From assembly GCA_965218875.1 (NCBI GenBank), contig OZ244707.1:2170001-2234000 (forward strand): a stretch of DNA of 64,000 nucleotides, written 5' to 3'. A program made the position numbers and the translations under genes. Of this stretch, positions 50,649 to 60,498 are shown piece after piece. How positions within the stretch are numbered: position 1 is the stretch's first letter; each line of letters opens with the position of its first letter. Under the pieces are notes generated by a model. The model was not told the DNA's origin, ran no database searches, and saw only the letters and a list, made by a program, of their open reading frames with translations. The DNA is from CBDCMJ01 sp965218875. GTDB lineage: Bacteria; Chloroflexota; Dehalococcoidia; Lucifugimonadales; UBA3495.

Positions 50649-51164
50649 CCGGCGCCAGTTCTGACCGTGGGGCCCGGGCGGTCCCGCACCTCTTGCCGGA
50701 TGGGAGCCCTTCCCGGCCTGCGTCCAGACCCCGGCCGTTTGCCGTGAGTGGCTTCCTTGGGTGCGCGGTGGCCTGGAATCACCGATCATGGCCCGGCGAT
50801 TGCGCCGCCGCGTCGCCGGGCTACGAACCGTAGTGCCGGAGAGGACTTGAGGTTCCTCGGCTGCGCTCGGGACGACATTGGCTGCGCCCGGAACGACGTT
50901 GAATGGGTATCCCTACAATTGCACCCAGGGAGACTCAGCAGTTAGGTTTGTCTTCTTAGGCAAACGTGATATGCGGAGAAATGATACAATGTAAACTGGG
51001 CCGGTTTGTTGATTGAGCGTCCCCGAATGTGATGGGGATAGAGGCTGGCAGACCACGTTGACCAATACCTCCGGACCACTAGCCCGACGGCGGTCCCGAA
51101 CCTTTGGGCTGCCGGAGGGCCGGGGGACTTGCTCCTCCCGGTGCCCTGTGGGTCGCGTTGTAGT
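50649..51164 (+). promoter_or_regulatory. Leader region of dnaG-rpoD with an extended -10
   Basis: No gene is seen in this 516-base gap. TGA followed by TACAAT at 50982-50990 is an extended -10, giving a leader of about 170 bases for dnaG. Near 50840-50910 a partial copy of the 'gaggttcctcggctgcgctcggaacgac' repeat occurs. Confidence 0.4.
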
Positions 51165-52994
51165 ATGGCTATTATAGACGAGATAAAGAGCCGGCTGGAC
51201 ATCCTGGACGTGGTTTCGCAGCACGTTCCGTTGCAGCGTTCGGGTCGGAGCTACAAGGCCAATTGCCCGTTCCACCAGGAAAAGACCCCTTCCTTCCATG
51301 TGTTCCCCGATCGCCAGTCGTGGCGGTGCTTTGGGGCCTGTGCGACGGGAGGAGACGTGTTTTCCTTCGTAATGAGGGCGGAAAACCTGGAATTCGCCGA
51401 CGCTCTCCAGCGGCTGGCGCAGCAGTCCGGCGTTCCACTGCCCAGCCGGGAGCGTCAATCACAGCAACAAGGGATGGAGCGGGTCAACGAGGCGGCCCGG
51501 AGCTTCTTCCAAGAACTGCTGTCGTCCGCTCAAGGGTCTGAAGCACGCGACTATCTGCGCGGGCGAGGCCTCGACGCCGCCATGATTGAGTCTTTCGAAC
51601 TGGGGCTGAGCCCGAGGGACGGGGACTCACTGCGCCGGCACTTGGTCGACAGGGGCTATTCGGTGCAAGACCTGGCCCAGGCGGGTCTGGTCTACGTCCC
51701 CGATAACGGGTCGGCCAGGGACCTCTTCCGCGGCCGCCTGATGTTCCCCATTCGCAACGACCGCGGCGACCTGGCGGGCTTTGGCGGCAGGGCCCTGGGC
51801 GACGCCAACCCCAAGTACCTGAATTCGCCCAGGACCGCCGTCTTTGACAAGAGCAGGCTCTTGTACGGCCTGCACCTGGCCAAAGGAGAGGCTTCCGGCA
51901 AGGGACTGGTGGTGGTGGAAGGGTACATGGACGTTATCGCCGCCCATCAGCACGGTTTCCGCAACGTGATAGCCTCCATGGGCACCGCCCTCACGGAACA
52001 TCAAGTGGCCGCAATCCGCCGCCTTACTTCGGACGTAACCATGGCGTTGGACCCGGACGCCGCGGGGCAGCAGGCCACCTTGCGCAGCTTGGAGTCTTCC
52101 TGGAAAGCCCTCCACTCGACCGTGGTCGGACGCTCTCGGGGCATTACGACTTTTCAATCCGCCAGCGCCCTCCAGCCCAAGATAGCGGTGTTGCCCCCGG
52201 GGCAAGACCCGGACCAACTCATCCGGAACTCCCCGGAGCAGTGGACGAGTATAATCGAGAACACCACTCCGATTTTCGACTTCGTGCTGTCGGCGGTCTC
52301 GGCCCAATTCGACCCTTCCACTTCCCAGGGCAAGGCGCGGATTGCCGAGTACGTGTCCTCCATGGTATTCCGGGCGGAGCCGGCGGAGCAGGACCAGCAC
52401 TTCCAGACGCTGGCCGTCTACTTGGGAGTCACTCCGGAAACCCTGAGGGCCACGCTGAGCAGGCCGTCGCCCCACCGCCAGGTCCGTACCGCGGCGGCTC
52501 CGGACCGGGGGGCCACTCCGTCGCCCTTCGCCAGGCTGGACCGGGACCCCCTGGATGACTATTGCCTGGCGATGTTGTTGCAGAACAGCGACTTGGATGA
52601 AGCGGCGCGATCCCTGCGCCCGGAGTACTTCTTGAGGCCGGAGAACCGGGAGATTTTCAGCCACTGGCGCCGGGATGAGGGACAAGGGCGCTCCGTGGAG
52701 TTGTTGAGGGCGGAAATCGACGAGGAATTGACCGAGCACCTGGAAACGTTGATTGGCAAGGACCTTCCACCCCTCAACCCCCGGAGCCGCCTGGGGGCGT
52801 TGCAGGATACAGTCCGGCGTCTGGAAGAGCGCCATCTGCGGGAGCTAAAACGAGAGGAGGAGATCAGGTTCACCGAGGCGCCGGCCGACTGGCACGAGGA
52901 AACTCAAACGAACGTGCTGGAAGTAAACGAGAGGCTGCGGCAAAACCAGGAGAAACGGAGCTCGTTGGTATCGGATATTTCCAATAGAGGATGA
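51165..52994 (+). CDS. dnaG: DNA primase
   Basis: 609 residues from ATG 51165 (MAIIDEIKSRLDIL, the usual N-terminus). The zinc finger is C34PFH37...C55FGAC59; most primases have CFGC, so the last pair is one residue wider. The TOPRIM domain has 'VVEGYMDVIAAHQHG' near 250 and 'MALDPDAAG' near 300. The C-terminal helicase-interaction domain is present. It makes RNA primers at the replication fork and is followed after 7 bases by rpoD, the classical macromolecular synthesis operon. Confidence 0.95.
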   Translation: MAIIDEIKSRLDILDVVSQHVPLQRSGRSYKANCPFHQEKTPSFHVFPDRQSWRCFGACATGGDVFSFVMRAENLEFADALQRLAQQSGVPLPSRERQSQQQGMERVNEAARSFFQELLSSAQGSEARDYLRGRGLDAAMIESFELGLSPRDGDSLRRHLVDRGYSVQDLAQAGLVYVPDNGSARDLFRGRLMFPIRNDRGDLAGFGGRALGDANPKYLNSPRTAVFDKSRLLYGLHLAKGEASGKGLVVVEGYMDVIAAHQHGFRNVIASMGTALTEHQVAAIRRLTSDVTMALDPDAAGQQATLRSLESSWKALHSTVVGRSRGITTFQSASALQPKIAVLPPGQDPDQLIRNSPEQWTSIIENTTPIFDFVLSAVSAQFDPSTSQGKARIAEYVSSMVFRAEPAEQDQHFQTLAVYLGVTPETLRATLSRPSPHRQVRTAAAPDRGATPSPFARLDRDPLDDYCLAMLLQNSDLDEAARSLRPEYFLRPENREIFSHWRRDEGQGRSVELLRAEIDEELTEHLETLIGKDLPPLNPRSRLGALQDTVRRLEERHLRELKREEEIRFTEAPADWHEETQTNVLEVNERLRQNQEKRSSLVSDISNRG

Positions 52995-53001
52995 CGACAG
53001 C

Positions 53002-54576
53002 ATGGTACGACGCGACAACGGGCGCGAACTAAACCCTGAAGATTTTCTGGATACGGCGGAGGAAACTGAAGAACCCGACCAGTTCGCGGACATATTCCGC
53101 GTGGTGAAGGAGTCCGCCGAGGAAGAATCGGGAGAGTCCAACGGCATAGTGAGACCGGCCCCCGATCTGGCCTTGGAGCGAAGCGAGGAGCAATGGGAAG
53201 ACCCGGCACTGGAGGCAAAGCCCGCGGAAGGCCCTGCCGATGGGGCCGCGGAGCCCAGGCCTGAAGACTCGGACTGGGAAGCCGAATCGGAGACCATGGA
53301 GGTGCTGGACGATCCGGTGCGGATGTACCTGCGGGAGATCGGCCGGGTGCGTCTCCTCACCTCCGCAGACGAGCGGACCTTGGCCCGCAAGATCGAGGGC
53401 GGCAAGCACCTGCAGGCGCTCAAGAAAGAGTTGAGCGACATGGACGAACGCCAGCCCCGGTCCTGGGAGCTGACCCGCGCCTTGTTGCGCCGACTGGTGG
53501 ACGCCTCGCCCCTGGTGGTGGCCCTCAGCAAGCAACTGGCCCTGCACAGCAATCTCACCCTCTCCCAGGTGACAGACCATCCCAAGCTCCGCTCGGCTAT
53601 CGATGCGGAAGTGTCGGTGGAGCTGCTGGCCGAAGTGGCTGAGACCCTGGAGGAGCTTCCGGAAACCGTCTACCGGCAGGTGGTGAATCTCTCTCTCAGC
53701 ACCTGGCTCCTGCCTCCCGATGCCATTGACGTGCTGGAGGACTGCACCCTTAGCGACTTGAGCTCGTCTTTGAGCCAGCCAGGCTGTTATGAAGAACTAC
53801 AGCAAATGGAGCCGCTATTCCGGGCCTACTTCCGCCGCATCGACGCGGAAGCGGCCCGGGCCCAGACCCACCTGACCGAGGCCAACCTGCGTCTGGTGGT
53901 AAGCGTGGCCAAGAAGTACATTGGCCGCGGCATGGCGCTCCTGGACATGATCCAGGAGGGCAATATCGGCCTGATCCGGGCGGTGGAGAAGTTCGACTAC
54001 AGGAAGGGCTACAAGTTCAGCACCTACGCCACCTGGTGGATCCGCCAGGCCATCACCAGGGCGATAGCCGACCAGGCCCGGACCATACGCATACCGGTCC
54101 ACATGGTCGAGACCATCAACAAGTTGATGCGTCAGCACCGGCGGCTGTTGCAAGAGTATGGACGGGAGCCGACGGCCGAAGAGATCGGTCTGGCCATGGA
54201 GATCGGGCCGGAAAAGGTCGAGGAAATCCTGAAAATATCCCAGGAGCCGGTGTCGTTGGAGACCCCTATTGGGGAGGAGGAGGACTCCCATCTGGGGGAC
54301 TTCATTGAGGACCGCAACGTGCCCGCCCCCGCTGACGCGGCGTCCTTCCAGCTGTTGAAGGAGCAGGTGGACCAGGTCCTCCACACCCTCACCGATCGGG
54401 AGGCGCGGGTGTTGCAACTTAGGTTCGGCTTGGAAGACGGCCGGAGCCGCACCTTGGAGGAAGTGGGCCGGGAGTTTGGGGTCACCCGGGAGCGCATCCG
54501 TCAAATCGAGGCAAAGGCCCTGCGCAAGCTGCGGCACCCCACCCGCTCACGAAAGCTCAGGGACTTCTTGGAGTAG
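53002..54576 (+). CDS. rpoD: Primary sigma factor (sigma70/SigA)
   Basis: 524 residues. An acidic N-terminal region (1-95) is followed by region 1.2 'DPVRMYLREIGRVRLLT', then region 2 'NLRLVVSVAKKYIGRGMALLDMIQEGNIGLIRAVEKFDY' and 'FSTYATWWIRQAITRAI', region 3 'REPTAEEIGLAM', and region 4 'LEEVGREFGVTRERIRQIEAKALRKLRHP'. A nonconserved helical insert lies between 1.2 and 2.1 (about 135-275). This is the housekeeping factor expected to read the -10 boxes noted elsewhere. Confidence 0.95.
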   Translation: MVRRDNGRELNPEDFLDTAEETEEPDQFADIFRVVKESAEEESGESNGIVRPAPDLALERSEEQWEDPALEAKPAEGPADGAAEPRPEDSDWEAESETMEVLDDPVRMYLREIGRVRLLTSADERTLARKIEGGKHLQALKKELSDMDERQPRSWELTRALLRRLVDASPLVVALSKQLALHSNLTLSQVTDHPKLRSAIDAEVSVELLAEVAETLEELPETVYRQVVNLSLSTWLLPPDAIDVLEDCTLSDLSSSLSQPGCYEELQQMEPLFRAYFRRIDAEAARAQTHLTEANLRLVVSVAKKYIGRGMALLDMIQEGNIGLIRAVEKFDYRKGYKFSTYATWWIRQAITRAIADQARTIRIPVHMVETINKLMRQHRRLLQEYGREPTAEEIGLAMEIGPEKVEEILKISQEPVSLETPIGEEEDSHLGDFIEDRNVPAPADAASFQLLKEQVDQVLHTLTDREARVLQLRFGLEDGRSRTLEEVGREFGVTRERIRQIEAKALRKLRHPTRSRKLRDFLE

Positions 54577-54701
54577 GGTCTACCCCGCCGCGGGAGCCCG
54601 GTCCAACGATCAAATTCCATATCACGATTGGCGGCAGGGTTCACTCCGTCGGGGGGCACGGGTCCGGGCTAGGCTTTGGCGGCTACGGTCTCAAACTCGC
54701 C

Positions 54702-54722
54702 ATTCGCGGCGGCGAATTTTAT
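54702..54722 (+). terminator. Candidate intrinsic terminator after rpoD
   Basis: Stem ATTCGC/GCGAAT with loop GGCG, followed by TTTATT. A short stem, but it is the only hairpin plus T-run between rpoD and the next promoter. Confidence 0.4.
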
Positions 54723-54751
54723 TGTATGCATCAAATTTCGGGTGATATACT
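54722..54751 (+). promoter_or_regulatory. Promoter for the small zinc-ribbon gene
   Basis: TTGTAT at 54722-54727, 18 bases, then TATACT at 54746-54751, which is also preceded by TGA (extended -10). About 30 bases before the GTG at 54782. Confidence 0.5.
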
Positions 54752-54781
54752 CGGCGTCAGTCCAATTCGGGAGGGGTCTAA

Positions 54782-54994
54782 GTGGAAGAGAGGGCGAGTC
54801 CCAAATGCATGAAGTGTGAGGTCGGGCAGCTGGTCCCATTGTCGGACTACGGCGGACAGGGCGCCGCCGTCCATTTCAAAGCCTGGGTCTGCATCAATCC
54901 CAGTTGCGGTTTCAACCTGAAAATCCGCAACGGCGACATCTACGTTAACGAGCCTATAACCCCCGGCGGCATGAACGCTCCTCGGGTGCGTTAG
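54782..54994 (+). CDS. Small zinc-ribbon protein
   Basis: 70 residues from GTG 54782, preceded by GGGAGGGG. CMKC near residue 9 and 'CINPSC' near 37 form a four-cysteine zinc ribbon. The rest is beta-rich ('GAAVHFKAWVCI', 'FNLKIRNGDIYVN'). It has its own promoter and follows rpoD. Function unknown. Confidence 0.7.
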   Translation: MEERASPKCMKCEVGQLVPLSDYGGQGAAVHFKAWVCINPSCGFNLKIRNGDIYVNEPITPGGMNAPRVR

Positions 54995-55144
54995 ATACCC
55001 GTCGCACTGTTGCCCGCCCGGCGCCGACCTCGTTGAACTCTCCTTAGTCTCGCGGGAAGCGGGTGTGAACACGTGACGATGGGACGACCCTCTCAAGCCA
55101 ATCCCTCGAGTTTGGCGTTCTACGGCTCTCGCTAGGGAGGTGGG

Positions 55145-56023
55145 ATGGAAGCTGGCTACGATTACTTACTACTTCGCGGCCGCCTGCAGCGGAAGCTAAC
55201 TACATATCTGGGCATAATCGCTATTACCTGCGGCGTCCTGCTGCTGGCCGGAGGCGGCGCGTACTACGGCTACGCCGAGATAGCCCGCTCCGGCCTGGAC
55301 GAGCTCAACGTCACGGTGCCCGCCTCCGTCGCTCCGGCGGCTCAAACCTCGACCTCCGGCGGCAGCCCGGCCGTGGACCAGCCGTCCGGTCCAGCCGCGG
55401 CGGGTCCTGCTCCGGCCCTGGACCGGCCGGCCCCGAGTCCGGTGGAATCTTTTCCCAGCGCCGCCGCAGTCCATCCCTGGGTCTACCGGCTTCCCCTCCA
55501 CCAGGAGCAGATGCTGCAACTGGGCTTTACTCCGATAGAATTCTATGGCACGGCCCCGGGCGAGTCGTTAGATACGGCAACACGCATAACCATACCCGCG
55601 GTGGGCATCGAGTCCACCATCGAAGAGCTCGAGATCATGGAGTTGGGAGACAGCCGGGCCTACGAGACCCCGGACCGGGTGGTGGGCCACATACCGGAGA
55701 CGGCGAACCCGGGAGAATCGGGCAGCGCTTGGTTCTTCGGCCACACGGAAAGCCTCACCATGGGTGAAGGTTCTGTGTTTTTCAACCTGCGGGAAATCCC
55801 GGGGAAGCTTAGCAACGGTGAAGAGGTCTTCATCATCACCGATAACGGCAGTGACCAGTACCTATACCGAGTCACCTCGTCTCAGGTGGTCCACCAGGAT
55901 GACTTGAGCCTCTACGACGCGGGAGGGGCCACGATTCACTTGGTGGCTTGCGTGCCCCGCTGGGTATACGACCACCGGCTGATAATCACCGGCGAGCTGC
56001 TGGGACAGAAGAGCAACTTTTAG
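55145..56023 (+). CDS. Sortase family transpeptidase (class D/E-like)
   Basis: 292 residues. One transmembrane helix at about residues 21-42, a Pro/Ala/Ser-rich linker to about 110, then the sortase barrel: 'ITIPAVGIESTIEEL' near 147, the catalytic His in WFFGHTES near 199, the Cys in 'IHLVACVPRWVYDHRLIITGEL' near 264 and Arg shortly after. It attaches proteins to the cell surface or to each other. No protein with a complete C-terminal sorting signal is seen in the window. Confidence 0.85.
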   Translation: MEAGYDYLLLRGRLQRKLTTYLGIIAITCGVLLLAGGGAYYGYAEIARSGLDELNVTVPASVAPAAQTSTSGGSPAVDQPSGPAAAGPAPALDRPAPSPVESFPSAAAVHPWVYRLPLHQEQMLQLGFTPIEFYGTAPGESLDTATRITIPAVGIESTIEELEIMELGDSRAYETPDRVVGHIPETANPGESGSAWFFGHTESLTMGEGSVFFNLREIPGKLSNGEEVFIITDNGSDQYLYRVTSSQVVHQDDLSLYDAGGATIHLVACVPRWVYDHRLIITGELLGQKSNF

Positions 56024-56097
56024 CCGCAGGCTTTCGCCGCGCGGCCAGGGCAGGCGGTGTTCTCCGCCCCGGCGGCCGTCCGCTGCCGGGGCGGTTT

Positions 56098-57357
56098 CTA
56101 GCTATCATCCTCGGGCCCGTTGGCGTCCACGCGGCCAATGCGCAGCCGGCGCAGGCGGCGGCCCAGTATGGAAACCACCTCTATGGACAGATGGTCGGTG
56201 ACCACCACGTCGCCGACCTGCGGCATCTTGCCCAAGCGGTGGTAGACGAACCCGCCCACCGTGTCCACGTCGCTGCTTTCGATACGGGTGCCGAACAACT
56301 CCTCCACGCTCTCCCGGCTAATCCCCGCATCCACCAGGGCGCCCCCGTCGGGCAGCCTGACCACCGACGCTTCCCGGGTGCGGGAGAACTCGTCCTCTAT
56401 CTCCCCCACTACCTCTTCCAACACGTCTTCCAGGGTGACCAGGCCCTCGGTGCCGCCGTACTCGTCGACCACGATGGCCATTTGAAGTCCCTTGTCCTGA
56501 AACTCCTCCAGCAGGTCGTCCAGCCGTTTGGTCTCGGGAATGACGAAGGCCAGCCGGATTAGAGCCTGCAGGCTGTGGTCCGAACGTTCGTCCACTAGGG
56601 CCGCCATCACGTCCCTGGCGTGCACGATGCCCAGTATGTGGTCCATGGTATCTTCGTAGACCGGCAGCCGGCTGTGCCCTCCCTGGACCATCAATTCACA
56701 GACTTGGGCCAGGCTGGCGTCTCTGTTCACGGCAATCATGTCCAGGCGCGGAGTCATGATCTCCCGAGACGTGGTAACGTCCAAGCGCAGTATGGATCGA
56801 AGCATCTCCAGGTCCCGCTGGTCCAGGCTAACCAATTCCGCGGGCGTGATTTCCGGCTGCGCCCGCTCTGGAAAGACCTCCTCGGCGTGGTTTCCCTCCC
56901 CTCCGTTGAGGCCGGCAATGGAGGCCCCTCCTCCCTCCCGGCCTTCCGGGCCGGCCGCGGCCCGTCCGGTGGTCCGCCGTCCCGCGACCCCCACGGCCGT
57001 TCGAAGTACGGAGGGCCAAGCGGCACGGCGTTCCAGCGCAGAGCCGGAAAGGCGGTCCAAGACAGCCAGGAAGGCCAGCAAACCCAGCGCCATCAAGGAC
57101 GCCTGCCACCAGCGAACTGCGCCGGTGCTGTGGACCAGCGCCAGGGCCGACAACGTCGCGGCGATCACGCTCGCGCATTTCAGCCACGGAACGGCGGACG
57201 CCATCCACCCGGTAGGCCTGGGATGGATAGATTGAGCGCCGGTGGACGGGTCCGGGCGATGGAGCAAGCTCAGGTAGAAGTACAGGAGAAGGGACGCGGC
57301 GAGTACCGGGGCCGATGGTAAGCTGTCTGTATCCAATACCTTTACCCTGACGGGCAA
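56098..57357 (-). CDS. CNNM/CorC (HlyC)-family CBS-domain protein
   Basis: 419 residues. Three hydrophobic segments (about 13-32, 58-76 and 86-102) take the place of the DUF21 domain but lack its usual sequence. A CBS pair follows (about 190-310; 'TPRLDMIAVNRDASL', 'HSRLPVYEDTMDHILGIVHARDV', 'DEYGGTEGLVTLEDVLEEVVGEI'), then a CorC_HlyC C-terminal domain (about 325-405). Relatives are linked to magnesium and cobalt export. It lies 52 bases downstream of glmU on the same strand. Confidence 0.82.
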   Translation of the reverse strand: MPVRVKVLDTDSLPSAPVLAASLLLYFYLSLLHRPDPSTGAQSIHPRPTGWMASAVPWLKCASVIAATLSALALVHSTGAVRWWQASLMALGLLAFLAVLDRLSGSALERRAAWPSVLRTAVGVAGRRTTGRAAAGPEGREGGGASIAGLNGGEGNHAEEVFPERAQPEITPAELVSLDQRDLEMLRSILRLDVTTSREIMTPRLDMIAVNRDASLAQVCELMVQGGHSRLPVYEDTMDHILGIVHARDVMAALVDERSDHSLQALIRLAFVIPETKRLDDLLEEFQDKGLQMAIVVDEYGGTEGLVTLEDVLEEVVGEIEDEFSRTREASVVRLPDGGALVDAGISRESVEELFGTRIESSDVDTVGGFVYHRLGKMPQVGDVVVTDHLSIEVVSILGRRLRRLRIGRVDANGPEDDS

Positions 57358-57409
57358 CGACGGCCACAGAGCTGGGCTCTGTCCGTGACAGGTTGAATAC
57401 TTAATTCAG

Positions 57410-58759
57410 TTACGATTTTCTATCCTTTATTTTAGCAGGAACGCCAACTGCCAGTCTACCCGGAGGGACGTGGCGGGTGACCACCGACCCAGCCCCCGTA
57501 ATGGCTCCGGCGCCCACCGTAACCGGGGCCACCAGCATAGTGTCGCAGCCCACGAACGCTCCCCCTTCGATCACGGTGCGGTGCTTTTCCCGGCCGTCGT
57601 AGTTGCAGGTCACCATTCCCGCACCCAGGTTCACCTTGGGGCCTATGGACGCGTCGCCAACGTACCCGAAGTGGCCCATCATCACCCCGGACGCCAGGCT
57701 GCTCTCTTTGATCTCGGCGAAGTTGCCCACGTGGACTCCCGGCCCCAGGCATGCCCCGGCCCTCAGGTGGCTGAAGGGGCCCACGTCGGAATCGTCCTCC
57801 ATGGCCGCTTCTTCAAGCATAGATGCGGTGACCCGGCACCGGCTGCCCACCTGGGAGTCCCGCACCACCGACCCTGGCCCGATTTCGCTGGCCTCGCCCA
57901 CCGTGGTACGCCCCAAGAGCATAGTGTTGGGCAATAGCACGGTGTCCCTGCCAATGGATACCTCCGCGTCGATAAAGACGGAGTCCGGGTCCATCATGGT
58001 GACGCCATCCAACATCCACTGGTTGCGGATGCGCCGGCGCAGCAGGCTTTCCGCCTGGGCCAACTGAATACGGTTGTTGACTCCCGTCAGCTCCGCCGGG
58101 TCCGCCGCCGTCACGGTGTCCACGTCGCACCCCTCCGCCGCGGCCAAGGCAACCAGCGAAGTGATGTACCGCTCTCCATTCCCTGCGGGTTCGATGCGCC
58201 GAAGATGCTCCCACAACCACCGGCTGGGAAAGCAATAGACTCCTCCGTTGATCTCGCCGGGCGCATCATGGGGACCGGTGGCCTCCGCCGCTTCGACCAC
58301 GGCGACTACGCGGCCGGACGCGTCACGCTGCACCCGGCCGTAATCACCCACCGAACCGGTTTGGGCCACCAGTAAGCTTACCCGGCTTGAGGACGCCAGG
58401 TGAGACGCCGTCAACCGGCCAACGCCGTCGTCCGGCAGCAGCGGAGAATCCGCTCCCATCACCACTACGTTGCCGGCGTGTCCCTGCAGCAGCTCCTCGG
58501 CGCAGGCCAGTGCGTGCGCGGTGCCCCCGGCCCGGGTCTGGAGTGCGTACTCAACCCGGTCGCCCAGCACCTCCCGCACCGCTTGGTCGTTGGCGGGAGA
58601 CACGACCACAACTATCCGGTCCACGCCCATGCGGCGCAACAGGTCCACCGGGTAACGTACCATCTCTTTGCCGCAGACCCGGTGCAGCACCTTGGGCGTC
58701 GCGGACTTCATCCTCTCTCCCTTGCCTGCCGCTAATATCACGCCGGCCCACTGGTCCAT
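57410..58759 (-). CDS. glmU: Bifunctional GlmU (N-acetylglucosamine-1-phosphate uridyltransferase / GlcN-1-P acetyltransferase)
   Basis: 449 residues. N-terminal 'VILAAGKGERMKSATPKVLHRVCGKEM' is the nucleotidyl-binding motif and 'GADSPLL' follows near 98. The C-terminal left-handed beta helix has 'HLRAGACLGPGVHVGNFAEIKES', 'GHFGYVGDASIG' and 'NLGAGMVTCNYDGREKHRT', with the acetyltransferase residues. It makes UDP-GlcNAc for cell-surface polymers. Full-length. Confidence 0.95.
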   Translation of the reverse strand: MDQWAGVILAAGKGERMKSATPKVLHRVCGKEMVRYPVDLLRRMGVDRIVVVVSPANDQAVREVLGDRVEYALQTRAGGTAHALACAEELLQGHAGNVVVMGADSPLLPDDGVGRLTASHLASSSRVSLLVAQTGSVGDYGRVQRDASGRVVAVVEAAEATGPHDAPGEINGGVYCFPSRWLWEHLRRIEPAGNGERYITSLVALAAAEGCDVDTVTAADPAELTGVNNRIQLAQAESLLRRRIRNQWMLDGVTMMDPDSVFIDAEVSIGRDTVLLPNTMLLGRTTVGEASEIGPGSVVRDSQVGSRCRVTASMLEEAAMEDDSDVGPFSHLRAGACLGPGVHVGNFAEIKESSLASGVMMGHFGYVGDASIGPKVNLGAGMVTCNYDGREKHRTVIEGGAFVGCDTMLVAPVTVGAGAITGAGSVVTRHVPPGRLAVGVPAKIKDRKS

Positions 58760-59267
58760 CGAAACACCTCTCGGCCGGTCTTCGGTCAGGCCGCGGCGTT
58801 CCGATGCCGGCGGCGCTTCCGGTAGACCGGGAATGGGCGTGTATCCACCCGGCGATTATACTAGCCGCGGGGCCCGTTATCCCCTGAAACCCGCTCCGTC
58901 GACTCGACGGTCCTGCTGTTGCGCCGTCGCGCCCGGAGATTAAAAAGGAGCGCCTGACCGCCGCCGCAACTCGGCCTTGCGGGGCCAAAGCCTGACCCAA
59001 GCGGCGCATGAGCCGGCCTCCGTGGGTCAAGGTCTTCCGGGTCCAACGCCCGCTGCTAGGCAGGCGCCACATAACGGGAGAGCGGCACCGCGACTTGGCG
59101 GTACCGCTCTTCGGATTCCGGCCTGATGCCAGCGTCCTCCGGCTAACCCATCCCCCTTCCTTCGCCGTCCGTCACCGGAGTTCGGGATGACTCATGTTCT
59201 TGCGTTGGCTGTCCAGGTTGGACCGCACTCTCTTGGGGGGGTGCCTGCCGGGGACGCCGGAGTGGTG
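58760..59267. other. Intergenic region without a supported gene
   Basis: 508 bases between glmU and the PHYHYGP-domain gene. GC-rich with scattered short inverted segments. No frame with ribosome site, RNA fold or repeat family was recognised. Confidence 0.4.
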
Positions 59268-60167
59268 CTACAGGGCGGCCACCTGCTTGCGAAGGGCGTC
59301 CAACTCCTCGATCAGCTGGGCCTTGGTCTTGCGTTCGTCCTTGGGCGTGGCGCGGTCCGCCTTGTTTTCTGCCACCAGTTCCCAGGCCCGTTTCTCCATG
59401 TCCGGCAGCAGCGACTGGACCAGGTTCTCGTCCACCGCGGTAGCGATGGAAGGGTAACCGGCCCGGTCGATCATGTTGCGCAGGTTCCCGGCCTTGAACT
59501 GGTCCAAGGTCCACTGGAGCGTGTTGCCGGAGGTGGTGGTGTCCCAGTAGATGCGGATGTCCTGATTGCGCGGTCCGTAGTGATAATGAGGGCCGCTCTC
59601 AAAGCAATCGAAGGCCAGCAGCTCCACTTCCTGGTCGGCAACGTCGGACACCACGTGAATAGCTATGCCCTCGCTGTTGATCTGGGGCAGCAGGCGGTAC
59701 TCCAGTCCAAAGCGGATGTTGCCCGCCGCGAAGGTGTCGCCCTCTAGCTGCCTCTCGAACATGTGGGTAACGGTGCGCCGGCCTTCCTGGGCCAGCTTGC
59801 GGGCTACGTCCTCGGCTTGGCGCAGCGTGTCGTCGGCCACCGGGTGCGACCGCAGGCCGTCGGCCAAGCCGGAGTACCCGGCGCGCTCCACCATGTCGGG
59901 GAGGTTGCTCCGGATCTGCGACATGGTCCAGCCCAAGGGGTTGCCTGCCGTAGTCTTGTCCATGTCCAGCCGGATGTTCAAGTTCTCCGGTCCGTAGTGG
60001 TAGTGAGGCCGCTGGTCAAAGCAGTCGAATCGGAGAATCTCGGTGTCCTTCCCATCCGCTTCCCCATATACCTGAATACAAAGTCCCTGGTCGGACATGA
60101 TGTCGTCCCGGTATTGCAAGGCAATGCTCACGGGGCCTGCCTCTATTACAGTGTTGCCCTTGTCCAC
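59268..60167 (-). CDS. Duplicated PHYHYGP-domain protein of unknown function
   Basis: 299 residues made of two homologous domains. Domain 1 (about 5-105) has 'RFDCFDQRPHYHYGPENLNIRLDMDKTTAGNPLGWT'; domain 2 (about 145-255) has 'AFDCFESGPHYHYGPRNQDIRIYWDTTTSGNTLQWT'. Each continues to 'NL..M..RAGY...A'. The invariant DCF..(R/S)GPHYHYGP with three aromatic/His residues could form a metal or ligand site. A C-terminal coiled coil (ERKTKAQLIEELDALRKQVAAL) follows. No signal peptide. I do not recognise an assigned function; it may belong to a DUF seen in Dehalococcoidia. Confidence 0.7.
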   Translation of the reverse strand: MDKGNTVIEAGPVSIALQYRDDIMSDQGLCIQVYGEADGKDTEILRFDCFDQRPHYHYGPENLNIRLDMDKTTAGNPLGWTMSQIRSNLPDMVERAGYSGLADGLRSHPVADDTLRQAEDVARKLAQEGRRTVTHMFERQLEGDTFAAGNIRFGLEYRLLPQINSEGIAIHVVSDVADQEVELLAFDCFESGPHYHYGPRNQDIRIYWDTTTSGNTLQWTLDQFKAGNLRNMIDRAGYPSIATAVDENLVQSLLPDMEKRAWELVAENKADRATPKDERKTKAQLIEELDALRKQVAAL

Positions 60168-60498
60168 GTCTTACCTCCTACTAAATCGCCGCCAGCTTGA
60201 GTCCAACGGGAATGAGAACGCCGCTTAACAGCGGGGGATACCCAGGTCTTGGCACCCCATTATGCCAATATTTGCCGCCGCGCGCAACTGCCGGTCTCCT
60301 CCCACGCGTCATCTCCCCGCCGTCATGTCATCCCCCACCCACCGGCGGCATTGGAAATGATCCGCAGCCGCCAGGCCCCCCGCGCCAGCAACCGCTAATT
60401 GACGCCGGCATGGTGACCTTGTCGAAGACCCGGCCTAAGGAATGCCAACGCCGGTGCCCGGAACAAGCAGCGCCCCCCTGTCCCCAGGAGCCCCGACA
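60168..60498. other. Divergent intergenic region
   Basis: About 330 bases between the PHYHYGP gene and the LLM oxidoreductase gene. No gene or repeat family seen. Confidence 0.4.
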
